Positions 16,762 through 25,129 of a stretch of 64,000 nucleotides of DNA are shown piece by piece (position 1 is the first letter of the stretch; every line of letters starts with the position of its first letter). Position numbers and translations under genes: made by a program. The stretch comes from UBA4207 sp964352405 (GTDB lineage Bacteria > Bdellovibrionota > Bacteriovoracia > Bacteriovoracales > Bacteriovoracaceae): positions 1 to 64,000 of the forward strand of contig CAYGRY010000001.1 of NCBI GenBank assembly GCA_964352405.1. The letters are read 5' to 3'. The notes beneath the pieces are model-generated. The model saw only the letters and a list, made by a program, of their open reading frames with translations. It ran no database searches and was not told the origin of the DNA.

Positions 16762-17838
16762 ATGGCTAAGACTAAGGTAACTAAAAAAAAGACCGTTAAA
16801 AAGTCGAGTCGTCACAAAGAAACGACTATTCCAGTCGACAATACTGATCTGGCTCAAAAAATTCATCTTAAAGACTTTGAGTCTCTGAATATCAAGCGCT
16901 TACGCAAAGGTGAGATTCACCGTATCAATATTGATATTCAAAAGAGTCCACTTGGAGTGAACTGGCGTGTGCCTGTTCTTGTGGCTAGAGGCGTCGAAGA
17001 TGGGCCGGTTCTAGGCATCACTGCCGCCCTTCATGGAAATGAGCTTAATGGTCTTCCAACAATTTTTAAGCTTTTTAACACCATCGATGTCACCAAACTT
17101 AAAGGCACACTCGTTGCTGTTCCAGTTGTTAATGTTCCAGGCTTTCTCGCAAAACAACGTGAGTTCACTGACAAAAAAGATCTTAATCGTCTGTTTCCAG
17201 GCAAAGAGTATGGAACGGCTTCTGAAATGTATTGCTATAATTTGGTCAATCGAATTATTAACAAGCTTGATTATCTTTGTGATCTTCATACAGCTAGTTT
17301 TGGTCGCATAAACTCTCTTTATGTCCGGGCCGATCTAGACAACCATGTCACTCGAAAGATGGCCCTGCTTCAAAACTCACAAATTATTGTCAATAAATAC
17401 GATGAGCAAGGCACTCTAAGAGCATGGGCCAATGGTATGGGCATTCATTGTATTACTATTGAAATTGGTAACCCTCACTCATTCCAACCTGATCTGATTG
17501 ACCAAACCTACGACGGTATTAGAAATCTCATGAAGTATTTAAAGATGCTTCCTGGAAAATTTCATATCGAAAAAAATTCGGTCACCGTTTGCGAAAAAAG
17601 CTATTGGGTCTACGCCTATAATGGCGGTGTGATCCAAGTCTATCCTCAACTTACCGATCGAGTTGAAAAAGATGAAGTTATCGGTGCTGTCTATGATATG
17701 CATGGAACGATTACAGATAAAATTATTGCACCTGAAGCTGGCTATGTGATCGGTCGTAATGTGAATCCAGTATGTGAAGCCGGTACAAGAGTTTTACATC
17801 TTGGTATTGAAGCGAAAGATATCTCACTAGAGGTTTGA
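16762..17838 (+). CDS. AspA/AstE-like zinc deacylase (M14-type)
   Basis: A 358-residue protein of the succinylglutamate desuccinylase/aspartoacylase family. Zinc-site motifs are ALHGNELNG (~94, His and Glu), LCDLHTASFG (~172, His) and the catalytic-Glu segment TIEIGNPH (~233). A C-terminal beta domain carries EAGYVIGRNVNPVCEAG. A Lys-rich N-terminal tail (MAKTKVTKKKTVKKSSRHKE) is unusual for the family and may bind nucleic acid or ribosomes. The family cleaves N-acyl amino acids or C-terminal amides. Next to rimK, a plausible job is removing the glutamate or acyl groups RimK adds (inference). It shares a 58-base divergent promoter region with rimK. Confidence 0.85.
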   Translation: MAKTKVTKKKTVKKSSRHKETTIPVDNTDLAQKIHLKDFESLNIKRLRKGEIHRINIDIQKSPLGVNWRVPVLVARGVEDGPVLGITAALHGNELNGLPTIFKLFNTIDVTKLKGTLVAVPVVNVPGFLAKQREFTDKKDLNRLFPGKEYGTASEMYCYNLVNRIINKLDYLCDLHTASFGRINSLYVRADLDNHVTRKMALLQNSQIIVNKYDEQGTLRAWANGMGIHCITIEIGNPHSFQPDLIDQTYDGIRNLMKYLKMLPGKFHIEKNSVTVCEKSYWVYAYNGGVIQVYPQLTDRVEKDEVIGAVYDMHGTITDKIIAPEAGYVIGRNVNPVCEAGTRVLHLGIEAKDISLEV

Positions 17839-18438
17839 TTGAATTTTAATTTCACCAAGGTCGCTGAAGATTTAATTAACTATGGCTGGCATAGTTCTCT
17901 CGATTTTTTTCCAAATCCACTTCTTGAAGAACTACGAAGTACTCTTCTTCATTTAAATGAGAATGAATTATTTAGGCCAGCAAAAGTTGGTAAAGGGATA
18001 AAACAAAAAAGAGTCACAGAGATTAGGGGCGACTGGATTAAATGGCTATCAGAAGCTGGTGACTACCCTTCAACAAAAGTTTATCTCGAAATCATGAATG
18101 AGTTTAGACTTGTTCTCAATAGAGAGTTACTCATGGCCGCCAGTGAGTTTGAAGCTCATTTTGCTATTTATCCTAAAAATACTTTTTATAAAAAGCATCT
18201 TGATAGACATAAAAATAATCCTCACCGCCTTATTACGACAACATTGTATTTAAATAAGAACTATGAAGACGAACAAGGTGGAGCTTTAATTGTAGAAGAC
18301 CTTCACAAAAATCATGTTGTAACATTAAATCCTCATTGGGGAAGATTTGTTTGTTTTATCTCTTCAGATTTTCCCCATGAAGTTCAAACAACAACTGTAG
18401 AACGCTATAGTTTAACAGGCTGGATGAGATCAAGATGA
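17839..18438 (+). CDS. 2OG-Fe(II) oxygenase
   Basis: A 199-residue protein of the 2-oxoglutarate/Fe(II)-dependent oxygenase fold (prolyl hydroxylase-like). The iron triad is visible as H120-x-D122 in YKKHLDRH and H180 in SSDFPHEVQ, with the 2OG-binding Arg189 in VERYSLTGWMR. It starts at TTG immediately after the previous stop, behind an AGAGG site. It overlaps the next gene by 4 bases (ATGA), so deacylase, oxygenase and pyroglutamyl-peptidase-like genes are one operon. The likely role is hydroxylating a protein or peptide side chain. The target is unknown. Confidence 0.85.
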   Translation: MNFNFTKVAEDLINYGWHSSLDFFPNPLLEELRSTLLHLNENELFRPAKVGKGIKQKRVTEIRGDWIKWLSEAGDYPSTKVYLEIMNEFRLVLNRELLMAASEFEAHFAIYPKNTFYKKHLDRHKNNPHRLITTTLYLNKNYEDEQGGALIVEDLHKNHVVTLNPHWGRFVCFISSDFPHEVQTTTVERYSLTGWMRSR

Positions 18439-18971
18439 AAGGACTAATTACTTGCTTTGAAGATTTCTCTTCCATAAAAGAAAATACCTCAAGAATAGTC
18501 GCTGAAAAATTAAACCTTCCGTTTAAGGTGTTACCTGTCAGTTTTAGTGATTGCGATAATTTGATCAGTGAAGACTATGACTTTATCATCCAACTTGGTG
18601 TAGCCGCCTCAAGAAATATCGTTACCTTCGAACGATATGCTCACAATCTCGCCCACTCCCCCAAACAGTCCGATAATCTGGGAGTCACTCCCTTTAATAA
18701 AGAAGTTATCGAGGGAGCAGATCTATGCCTTGAAACGAGGGTTGCATTTAATGATTTAAATAGCCTTCAAGGTGATTGGGAATGGTCTTATTCTGCAGGA
18801 ACATATGTCTGCAATTCATTATACTTTAAAAGTTTACAGCGTTTCCCAGAGACTAAGATTATTTTTATTCATCTTCCATATCATCTTAATCAGAGGGAAC
18901 CGAAAGAAGCTTTAAATAAATATTCTGAAATCGTACTTAAGACCTGGAATAAGCTTTCTAAATTTTCTTAA
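18435..18971 (+). CDS. Pyroglutamyl-peptidase I-like cysteine peptidase (C15-like)
   Basis: A 178-residue protein, somewhat shorter than typical Pcp (~215). The catalytic Glu/Cys/His triad can be placed: VTFERYAHN (Glu66), SAGTYVCNSLYF (Cys126) and IIFIHLPYH (His146), matching the ERxAxN, AGxxxCN and FxHxP motifs of the C15 family. Such enzymes remove N-terminal pyroglutamate. The protein is divergent between these motifs, so the specificity could differ. It is last in the deacylase/oxygenase operon, starting in the ATGA overlap. Its 3' end overlaps the convergent permease by 14 bases. Confidence 0.82.
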   Translation: MKGLITCFEDFSSIKENTSRIVAEKLNLPFKVLPVSFSDCDNLISEDYDFIIQLGVAASRNIVTFERYAHNLAHSPKQSDNLGVTPFNKEVIEGADLCLETRVAFNDLNSLQGDWEWSYSAGTYVCNSLYFKSLQRFPETKIIFIHLPYHLNQREPKEALNKYSEIVLKTWNKLSKFS

Positions 18972-20256
18972 AATATTTTTGTCTAATATAATAATAAGCA
19001 CTGCCAATAATAATGACGGCAAGACCTTTTAGTAAGCTATCGCTATCGACAAAAAAGGCTAAAGACAAACACCCGATTAATCCTAAAGCTGAATAATGAC
19101 TTGAAAGAAATCTCTCTTTTGTTTTCAATTTAAGGGCTGAAATATTAGTAATCGAATAATAAAGAAGTACTGTTAAAGCCGATAACTCCCATGACTTTTC
19201 AAGTTTTTCTGTTAAACAAAAAGCCATGATGACAAAGGTGATAAGCATCGTCGCTTTTACTGGCTCGCCTTTAGTCGAGACAAAGTCAAAGACACTCGGA
19301 AGATCCTTATGTCTAGACATCGCCAAAGCAACTCTAGAAAGTCCTAAAATAAGATTTAACAAAACCCCAAGCATTGCCGCGAGAGCAGCAAATACTAAAA
19401 GTATACGAAGCCAGTCATAGCCCATAAGGCGAGCAATGCTCTGTAGTGGAGCATAGTTTTTCATAGCAAGTTCGCCAAACCCAATCTCGCCTACGACATG
19501 GATTGAACAAATTGAGATCCAAAAATATATTCCAAAAACTACGACTAAACTCATGACAACGGCGATTGGAATAGTTCGTTTAGGATTAATAACTTCTTCG
19601 CCTAGAGTTGCGACTCGACCGTATCCAGTAAAAGAGACAAATAATAACGCCGCTCCATAAAAAACTTCTTTAAGGCCTGGTTTTAAAGGTGGAGACAAAC
19701 TAACGTATGGATGAGGATCACTTGCAAGACAAACAAAACCAAAAACAATCAACGCCACCAAAACAATAGCTACTAATATTCTGTTTACGATTTGGGAGCG
19801 CTTTAAGCCAAGGCAAACAAATAAACCAATAACCAACACGGCGAAGGCTGCAAAAACACCCATTTGTAATCGATCAAGTCCTAAAGAAAAAATTGATGAT
19901 ATAGCGGCCACAGCTCCAAGCGCTGCCGTCGAAGCAGAGGCAGACTTGGCCACAAGAAAAAGCCAGCCCGCTAAAAAACCTACGAAATTAGAAACTTCGC
20001 CTCTGGCATACTCATAGGCTCCACCGCTAACGGGATATTTTGAAGCAAGCTGAGCTGTTGATAAACCATTTAGACCTGCAAGTAGGGCGGCCAAGAAAAG
20101 TGATAAGAAAAAATACTCACCAGAAACACCAGCAGCAATACCAAGGGAAACAAAGGCGCCAGTTCCCATAATGGAACCAAGTCCCATGACGACTGCATCC
20201 TTTACCCCAAGCACTCTTTTTAGTTGACCTTCGCTTTGACTCATAACGCGCATCAT
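18958..20256 (-). CDS. APC-family amino acid permease
   Basis: A 432-residue membrane protein with about 12 predicted helices. The amino acid/polyamine/organocation family signature is in the first helices: GLGSIMGTGAFVSLGIAAGVSG (TM1 substrate-binding Gly motif), then KYPVSGGAYEYARGEVS. A short polar N-terminus precedes TM1, and an alternative start (MSQSEG) lies four codons in. These carriers move amino acids by proton symport or antiport. Convergent with the Pcp-like gene and divergent from the GNAT-nitrilase gene, it may supply or export the amino acid used by this gene neighbourhood. Confidence 0.88.
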   Translation of the reverse strand: MMRVMSQSEGQLKRVLGVKDAVVMGLGSIMGTGAFVSLGIAAGVSGEYFFLSLFLAALLAGLNGLSTAQLASKYPVSGGAYEYARGEVSNFVGFLAGWLFLVAKSASASTAALGAVAAISSIFSLGLDRLQMGVFAAFAVLVIGLFVCLGLKRSQIVNRILVAIVLVALIVFGFVCLASDPHPYVSLSPPLKPGLKEVFYGAALLFVSFTGYGRVATLGEEVINPKRTIPIAVVMSLVVVFGIYFWISICSIHVVGEIGFGELAMKNYAPLQSIARLMGYDWLRILLVFAALAAMLGVLLNLILGLSRVALAMSRHKDLPSVFDFVSTKGEPVKATMLITFVIMAFCLTEKLEKSWELSALTVLLYYSITNISALKLKTKERFLSSHYSALGLIGCLSLAFFVDSDSLLKGLAVIIIGSAYYYIRQKYFKKI

Positions 20257-20320
20257 ATCACCGCATTACGTGAGCGCAAATGTATTTTCACTCATGATTC
20301 CAATGTGCTAGCATCGCTTC

Positions 20321-21886
20321 ATGAAAAATGAAAAACTCCAAATCAGAAATGCCACTCCAGCAGATGTAAAAGCTATCCTCGACTTAACAGAAAGAGTTTA
20401 TTCGGGCATGCCTCCCTACCCTCTAGATATGATCAGAGGGCAAATCAATCACTACCCTCAAGGCCATTTTGTCGCTGAGCTTGGTGATAAGATCGTGGGT
20501 TATAGTGCAGCAATTCGAGTCCCGGGAGCCAAAGCTCTTAAACCCCATAACTGGAAAGAAATCACTGGCGGTGGCTACGGTACAACTCACGAAGCCGATG
20601 GTGATTGGCTCTATGGTTATGAAGTTTGTGTAGATAAAGACATCAGGGGCTATAGAATTGGTCAGCGTTTTTATGACGCTAGAAAAAAATTAGCCAAGTA
20701 CTTAAGACTTAGAGGCATCGTTTTTGCTGGTAGATTACCTAATCTTAAAAAGAAAATTAAAGATGTAGGGACTCCTGAAAACTATATTGAGTTAGTTAAA
20801 AATAAAAAGATTAAAGACCCTGTCCTGGGTTTTCAATTGCGTAACGGTTTTGAAGTGATTGGTCTCATTAAAGATTATTTACCTCTTGATGAAGCGTCTC
20901 TTGGCTATGCAGCTCATATGACATGGAACAACCCTGAATTTCATAATGAAGAAGAAATTGTAGGTCGAAGAGTTAAGGGTCAAAAACAAAGAAGCACCGA
21001 TGGTCACGTTACTAGTGTTCGTGTAGCAACGGTTCAGTATGGTCAACGAAGAATTGATAGCTTCGATCATTTTAAAAAGATCGTTGAGTATTATATTGAT
21101 ATCGTTTCCGATTATAAGTCTGACTTTGTTTTATTCCCAGAGCTCTTCACACTTCAGTTATTATCAATTGATAATGATCCAGTTCCTCCACATATCGCCA
21201 TTGAGCGAATGACTGAGTATACCGAGCCGTTAAAAGTCTTTTTCAGAGACATGGCGCTTAAATATAACGTTAATATTATTGCTGGCTCACACCCAACACG
21301 CAGTGAAGGCAAGATCCAAAATATTGCTTATGTCTTTTTAAGAGACGGCACCATACATGGACAACCTAAGATTCATCCAACTCCTAATGAGAAGTATTGG
21401 TGGAATATTGAAGGTGGCGATAAGCTTTCAGCAATTGAGACCGATTGTGGAACTATTGGCGTCTTGATTTGTTATGACTCAGAATTTCCAGAGCTAACAA
21501 GACATTTAGTGAACCAAGGGATTAAGATTTTATTTGTTCCATTCTTAACCGACGAACGCCAAGGTTATTTCAGAGTTCGCTACTGTGCTCATGCCAGAAC
21601 AATTGAAAATCAAATTTATGCAGTTATGTCAGGCTCTGTGGGGAACCTTCCAAATGTACAAAATATTGATATTCACTACTCTCAATCTTGTATTCTAACG
21701 CCTTGCGATTTTCCATTCGCTAGAGATGGAATTGCAGCAGATACGACACCAAACGTGGAAACCGTCGCATTTGCAGACTTAAGACTTGATAACTTGGTCG
21801 AAGCAAGAAATTCTGGAACAGTGCAAAACCTTAAAAATCGTCGCCATGACCTTTATTCGGTTGTTTGGCACGGACCTAAGGAATAA
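20321..21886 (+). CDS. GNAT acetyltransferase fused to a nitrilase-family amidohydrolase
   Basis: A 521-residue two-domain protein. The N-terminal ~205 residues form a GNAT domain with the acetyl-CoA loop around DKDIRGYRIGQRFYDA (~105-120). From ~228 a carbon-nitrogen hydrolase domain follows, with the complete catalytic triad: Glu274 (LFPELF), Lys350 (GQPKIHPT) and Cys384 (LICYDSEFPE). Such fusions are known in bacteria. The nitrilase part most likely hydrolyses an amide (omega-amidase-like) and the GNAT part transfers an acyl group. Genes for a tandem ATP-grasp, DmpA and a methyltransferase follow, and this gene probably leads their operon. Confidence 0.88.
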   Translation: MKNEKLQIRNATPADVKAILDLTERVYSGMPPYPLDMIRGQINHYPQGHFVAELGDKIVGYSAAIRVPGAKALKPHNWKEITGGGYGTTHEADGDWLYGYEVCVDKDIRGYRIGQRFYDARKKLAKYLRLRGIVFAGRLPNLKKKIKDVGTPENYIELVKNKKIKDPVLGFQLRNGFEVIGLIKDYLPLDEASLGYAAHMTWNNPEFHNEEEIVGRRVKGQKQRSTDGHVTSVRVATVQYGQRRIDSFDHFKKIVEYYIDIVSDYKSDFVLFPELFTLQLLSIDNDPVPPHIAIERMTEYTEPLKVFFRDMALKYNVNIIAGSHPTRSEGKIQNIAYVFLRDGTIHGQPKIHPTPNEKYWWNIEGGDKLSAIETDCGTIGVLICYDSEFPELTRHLVNQGIKILFVPFLTDERQGYFRVRYCAHARTIENQIYAVMSGSVGNLPNVQNIDIHYSQSCILTPCDFPFARDGIAADTTPNVETVAFADLRLDNLVEARNSGTVQNLKNRRHDLYSVVWHGPKE

Positions 21887-21962
21887 GCGAATTCTTTAAA
21901 ATCTCGTAGAGCGTAGAGTAAAAAAGGCGTATTGTAGGACCTCATTTTAACTGGGGTTTACT

Positions 21963-23990
21963 TTGAAGATTGCCTTTATTCACAACTTAAAACAAAACGA
22001 ATCAGAAGAACATGCTGAGTTTGATACGCTTGAAACAGTTGAGTTTTTAACCACTCTTATGCGCGAACTTGGTCATGAAGTATTGCCAGTTGATGTCACT
22101 GGATCCATCACTAAAGTTGTACATGCTCTGGAAGCTTTCACACCTGATTTAGTTTTCAATACAGCAGAAGGTGAAAAAGGAAGATTTAGAGAATCGCTCT
22201 ACCCTTCGATTCTTACCCAATTGGATATTCCTTATACTGGAAGTGATCCATTCACTTGTGCCATGACATTAGATAAAAATTTAACAAAGCTCGCCATTTC
22301 TCAAGTTAACGTTCCAACTCCAAAATCAATCTTAGTTCAAAATATTAGCGAAATAAAAAGTCATCAATTAAAGTTTCCTTTAATGCTTAAACCAAATGCT
22401 GAAGGAAGCTCTAAGGGTATTACAGTTGACTCTGTGGTTGAAGATGAAAAACAACTTACGAGCAGACTACCTGAACTATTAAAAAAATATCCCGATGGAA
22501 TGCTTGTTGAAGAGTTCATCATCGGAAAAGATGTCACTGTTCCATTTATCAATGGTCAGTCTAATAATGGTATTCTTGAACCAATCGAATATCTTTTTGA
22601 TGGGGATGTAGTAAAGAAAAGAAAATATCAAATCTATGACTACTCATTAAAAAATGATCTTGCTGATCAAGTTAATATCAAATGCCCAGCTGATATTAGT
22701 GAAGCGACTAAAAAATTAATTCAAGACTACGGCAAAAAAATTATTGATAAACTTGGTATTAAAGACCTTGCAAGAATCGATTTTAGAGTGACTGATGATG
22801 GCACTCCATACTTCATTGAAATCAATGCCCTACCATCTCTTGAAAAAGGGGCTGGATTATATGAAGCGGCAAAACGCAGTGGTTTAAAAAGTGAAATTGA
22901 AGTTATTGAAGCCGTTATTAAAAGTGCTGAAAAAAGATTTAATTTAAAAATTGGAAATAAGAAAAAAAGAAATTCATCGAAACTTCGAATTGGTTTTGCC
23001 TTTAATCAAAAAAGAATCAAGCCTGATGGAAGTAACCCTGAAACTGACAATGAAGCTGAATTTGATGGTATCGCAACTTTAGATGCGATACGTGGCGCGA
23101 TCAGCTCTTTTGGCCATGATGTTATTGACCTAGAAGCAACTCCGAATTTTGCTCAAAAACTTATTGAAGCTCAAGTCGATGTCGTCTTTAATATTTCTGA
23201 GGGGATTCGTGGCAGATTTAGAGAAAGCCAAGTTCCAGCAACTCTTGATCTCATGGATATTCCATACACTGGTAGTGATCCTTCTACGTTGGCAATTACT
23301 TTGGATAAAGCCATGGCTAAGAGAATCGTAACAGAGGCTGGTGTAAAGACTGCTAAGTTTGCACTTCTTTTAACACCTAAAGATAAGTTACCACCAGATA
23401 TGACTTATCCTATGATGGTCAAACCAGTGGCAGAAGGAAGCTCGAAAGGTGTTCTTCCAAACTCCGTTGTTAAGAACTCTGAAGAACTTAAAGATGTAGT
23501 AACTTCAATTACAAGCCGCTACAAACAAGGCGCGTTGGTAGAAGAATTTCTCACAGGAAGAGAGTTCACTATAGGATTATTAGGTGAAACAAAACCAGAA
23601 GTCCTTCCTCCAATGGAAATCGTTTTTAACGACAAATCTAACCCTACTCCAATTTACACTTTTGCCCACAAGCAAGATACTAATGATGAAGTGACATACG
23701 TGGCACCTGCAGAAGTTGATGAAAAGCTACGCCGCGAGCTAGAGCTTGCCGCTAAGAAATGTTTTAAAGCTCTAGGTTGCAGAGATGTAGCAAGGATGGA
23801 CTTTAGATTGGATCAACATGGCAGAGTTAATTTCATTGAATGCAATCCTCTTCCAGGCTTAACTCCAGAGTGGTCCGATTTGTGTATTATCGCTAACGGT
23901 GCAGGAGTAGACTACCAACAACTTGTTGGCAGAATACTTGCTCCTGCGATTAAGCGTTATAAACTAAAATCTAAACTGCTTAATACCTAG
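21963..23990 (+). CDS. Tandem D-Ala-D-Ala ligase-like ATP-grasp protein (two fused domains)
   Basis: A 675-residue protein made of two homologous ligase-like units (residues ~1-330 and ~340-675) joined by a basic linker (GNKKKRNSSK). Each unit has a pre-ATP-grasp domain (FNTAEGEKGRFRES, FNISEGIRGRFRES), the nucleotide Lys/glycine loop (KPNAEGSSKG, KPVAEGSSKG) and the metal-binding end (IEINALPSL, IECNPLPGL). Both therefore look potentially active. It starts at TTG behind GGGG. The closest relatives are D-Ala-D-Ala ligases, but tandem fusion is not normal for Ddl. It is followed 8 bases on by dmpA-like and then an FtsJ-like gene. Confidence 0.85.
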   Translation: MKIAFIHNLKQNESEEHAEFDTLETVEFLTTLMRELGHEVLPVDVTGSITKVVHALEAFTPDLVFNTAEGEKGRFRESLYPSILTQLDIPYTGSDPFTCAMTLDKNLTKLAISQVNVPTPKSILVQNISEIKSHQLKFPLMLKPNAEGSSKGITVDSVVEDEKQLTSRLPELLKKYPDGMLVEEFIIGKDVTVPFINGQSNNGILEPIEYLFDGDVVKKRKYQIYDYSLKNDLADQVNIKCPADISEATKKLIQDYGKKIIDKLGIKDLARIDFRVTDDGTPYFIEINALPSLEKGAGLYEAAKRSGLKSEIEVIEAVIKSAEKRFNLKIGNKKKRNSSKLRIGFAFNQKRIKPDGSNPETDNEAEFDGIATLDAIRGAISSFGHDVIDLEATPNFAQKLIEAQVDVVFNISEGIRGRFRESQVPATLDLMDIPYTGSDPSTLAITLDKAMAKRIVTEAGVKTAKFALLLTPKDKLPPDMTYPMMVKPVAEGSSKGVLPNSVVKNSEELKDVVTSITSRYKQGALVEEFLTGREFTIGLLGETKPEVLPPMEIVFNDKSNPTPIYTFAHKQDTNDEVTYVAPAEVDEKLRRELELAAKKCFKALGCRDVARMDFRLDQHGRVNFIECNPLPGLTPEWSDLCIIANGAGVDYQQLVGRILAPAIKRYKLKSKLLNT

Positions 23991-23998
23991 GGAATTTT

Positions 23999-25129
23999 GT
24001 GCCAAGTACAAAAAAACAAACAAAAAAGCGTGCTAGAGACTTCGGTATTACTGTAGGTCAATATAAAACAGGACGCTGGAACAGTATCACTGACGTCAAA
24101 GGTGTACTGGTTGGACATAGTACAATAATCGAAGGTGAAGGCCATGTTCATAAAACTGGCGATGGTCCAGTAAGAACAGGAGTTACGGCCATTTGGCCAT
24201 TTCATCATAATATCTATGATGAGCGCATCTGTGGTGGATCCTTTATTTTAAATGGTGCCGGAGAAATGTCTGGCATGATCCAAGTTCAAGAATGGGGAAT
24301 GATCGAAACTCCAATCTTACTAACAAACACATTATCTGTTGGAACCGTTTCTGATGGATGTGTTCAATACCTAACTCAGAAACATCCACAAATTGGTCGC
24401 ATCCATGATGTCGTCATACCACTTGTTGGTGAGTGTGACGATTCTTGGCTAAACGATATCGCTGGCCAACACGTTCAAGTTGAGCATGTTTTTGAAGCAC
24501 TTGATGCTGCTAAAACGGGACCAGTTGAAGAAGGCTCAGTTGGTGGCGGAACAGGTATGACTTGCTGTGATTTCAAAGGTGGAATCGGCACAAGCTCCAG
24601 AAAATTGCCTGTCGAAGATGGTGGCTACACAGTTGGTGTTCTAGTCATGAGTAACTTTGGCGAAATTGAAGACTTGAAAGTAGACGGTACACCAATAGGT
24701 AGACTATTAGCTGATAAATACGAACATATCAAAAAAAGAAGACATACCTACGGTAGCATCATTGTTGTCGTTGCCACTGATGCTCCAATGCTTGGTAATC
24801 AACTCAATAGATTGGCCAAGCGTGCAGCTCTTGGAATTGGCAAAGTTGGAAGTTATGCAGCCCATGGATCTGGAGAAATTGTTCTAGCCTTCTCAACCGC
24901 CAACAGACTTGATCGTCATGAGAAGAAACGCCTCTATAAGATGGATGTTCTTTACGATAAAGGTCTTAACCCTATTTACAAAGCAACGATCGAAGCAACA
25001 GAAGAAGCTATCTTAAACAGCTTATTTGGTGCTGAAGATATGATCGGAATATCAGATAGACTATGCCCGGCCCTTCCAAAAGAGGAAGTCGGAGTACTCT
25101 ATAAAAAATATCAAGATGCAGTTAAATAA
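23999..25129 (+). CDS. DmpA/P1-family aminopeptidase (S58, L-aminopeptidase/D-esterase type)
   Basis: A 376-residue protein with the self-cleaving P1 family pattern: GITVGQYKTGRWNSITDVKGVLVGH at the start, EGSVGGGTGMTCCDFKGGIGTSSR (~180-203) around the processing site and nucleophilic Ser, then GVLVMSNFG. Precursors of this family self-cleave into two chains. DmpA/BapA-type enzymes cleave N-terminal D- or beta-amino acids. The GTG start lies 8 bases after the tandem ATP-grasp stop. A peptidase of this type beside a ligase suggests a cycle of making and breaking an unusual peptide (inference). The N-terminus is Lys-rich. Confidence 0.88.
   Translation: MPSTKKQTKKRARDFGITVGQYKTGRWNSITDVKGVLVGHSTIIEGEGHVHKTGDGPVRTGVTAIWPFHHNIYDERICGGSFILNGAGEMSGMIQVQEWGMIETPILLTNTLSVGTVSDGCVQYLTQKHPQIGRIHDVVIPLVGECDDSWLNDIAGQHVQVEHVFEALDAAKTGPVEEGSVGGGTGMTCCDFKGGIGTSSRKLPVEDGGYTVGVLVMSNFGEIEDLKVDGTPIGRLLADKYEHIKKRRHTYGSIIVVVATDAPMLGNQLNRLAKRAALGIGKVGSYAAHGSGEIVLAFSTANRLDRHEKKRLYKMDVLYDKGLNPIYKATIEATEEAILNSLFGAEDMIGISDRLCPALPKEEVGVLYKKYQDAVK

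Noticed and set aside
17011..17289. Minus-strand frame inside the AspA/AstE-like gene.
   Set aside because: Shadow frame; the sense gene has clear zinc motifs across this stretch.
21963..23990. Considered that the two ATP-grasp halves were a misassembled duplication.
   Set aside because: The halves differ throughout in sequence and share one intact frame, so an ancient fusion is more likely.
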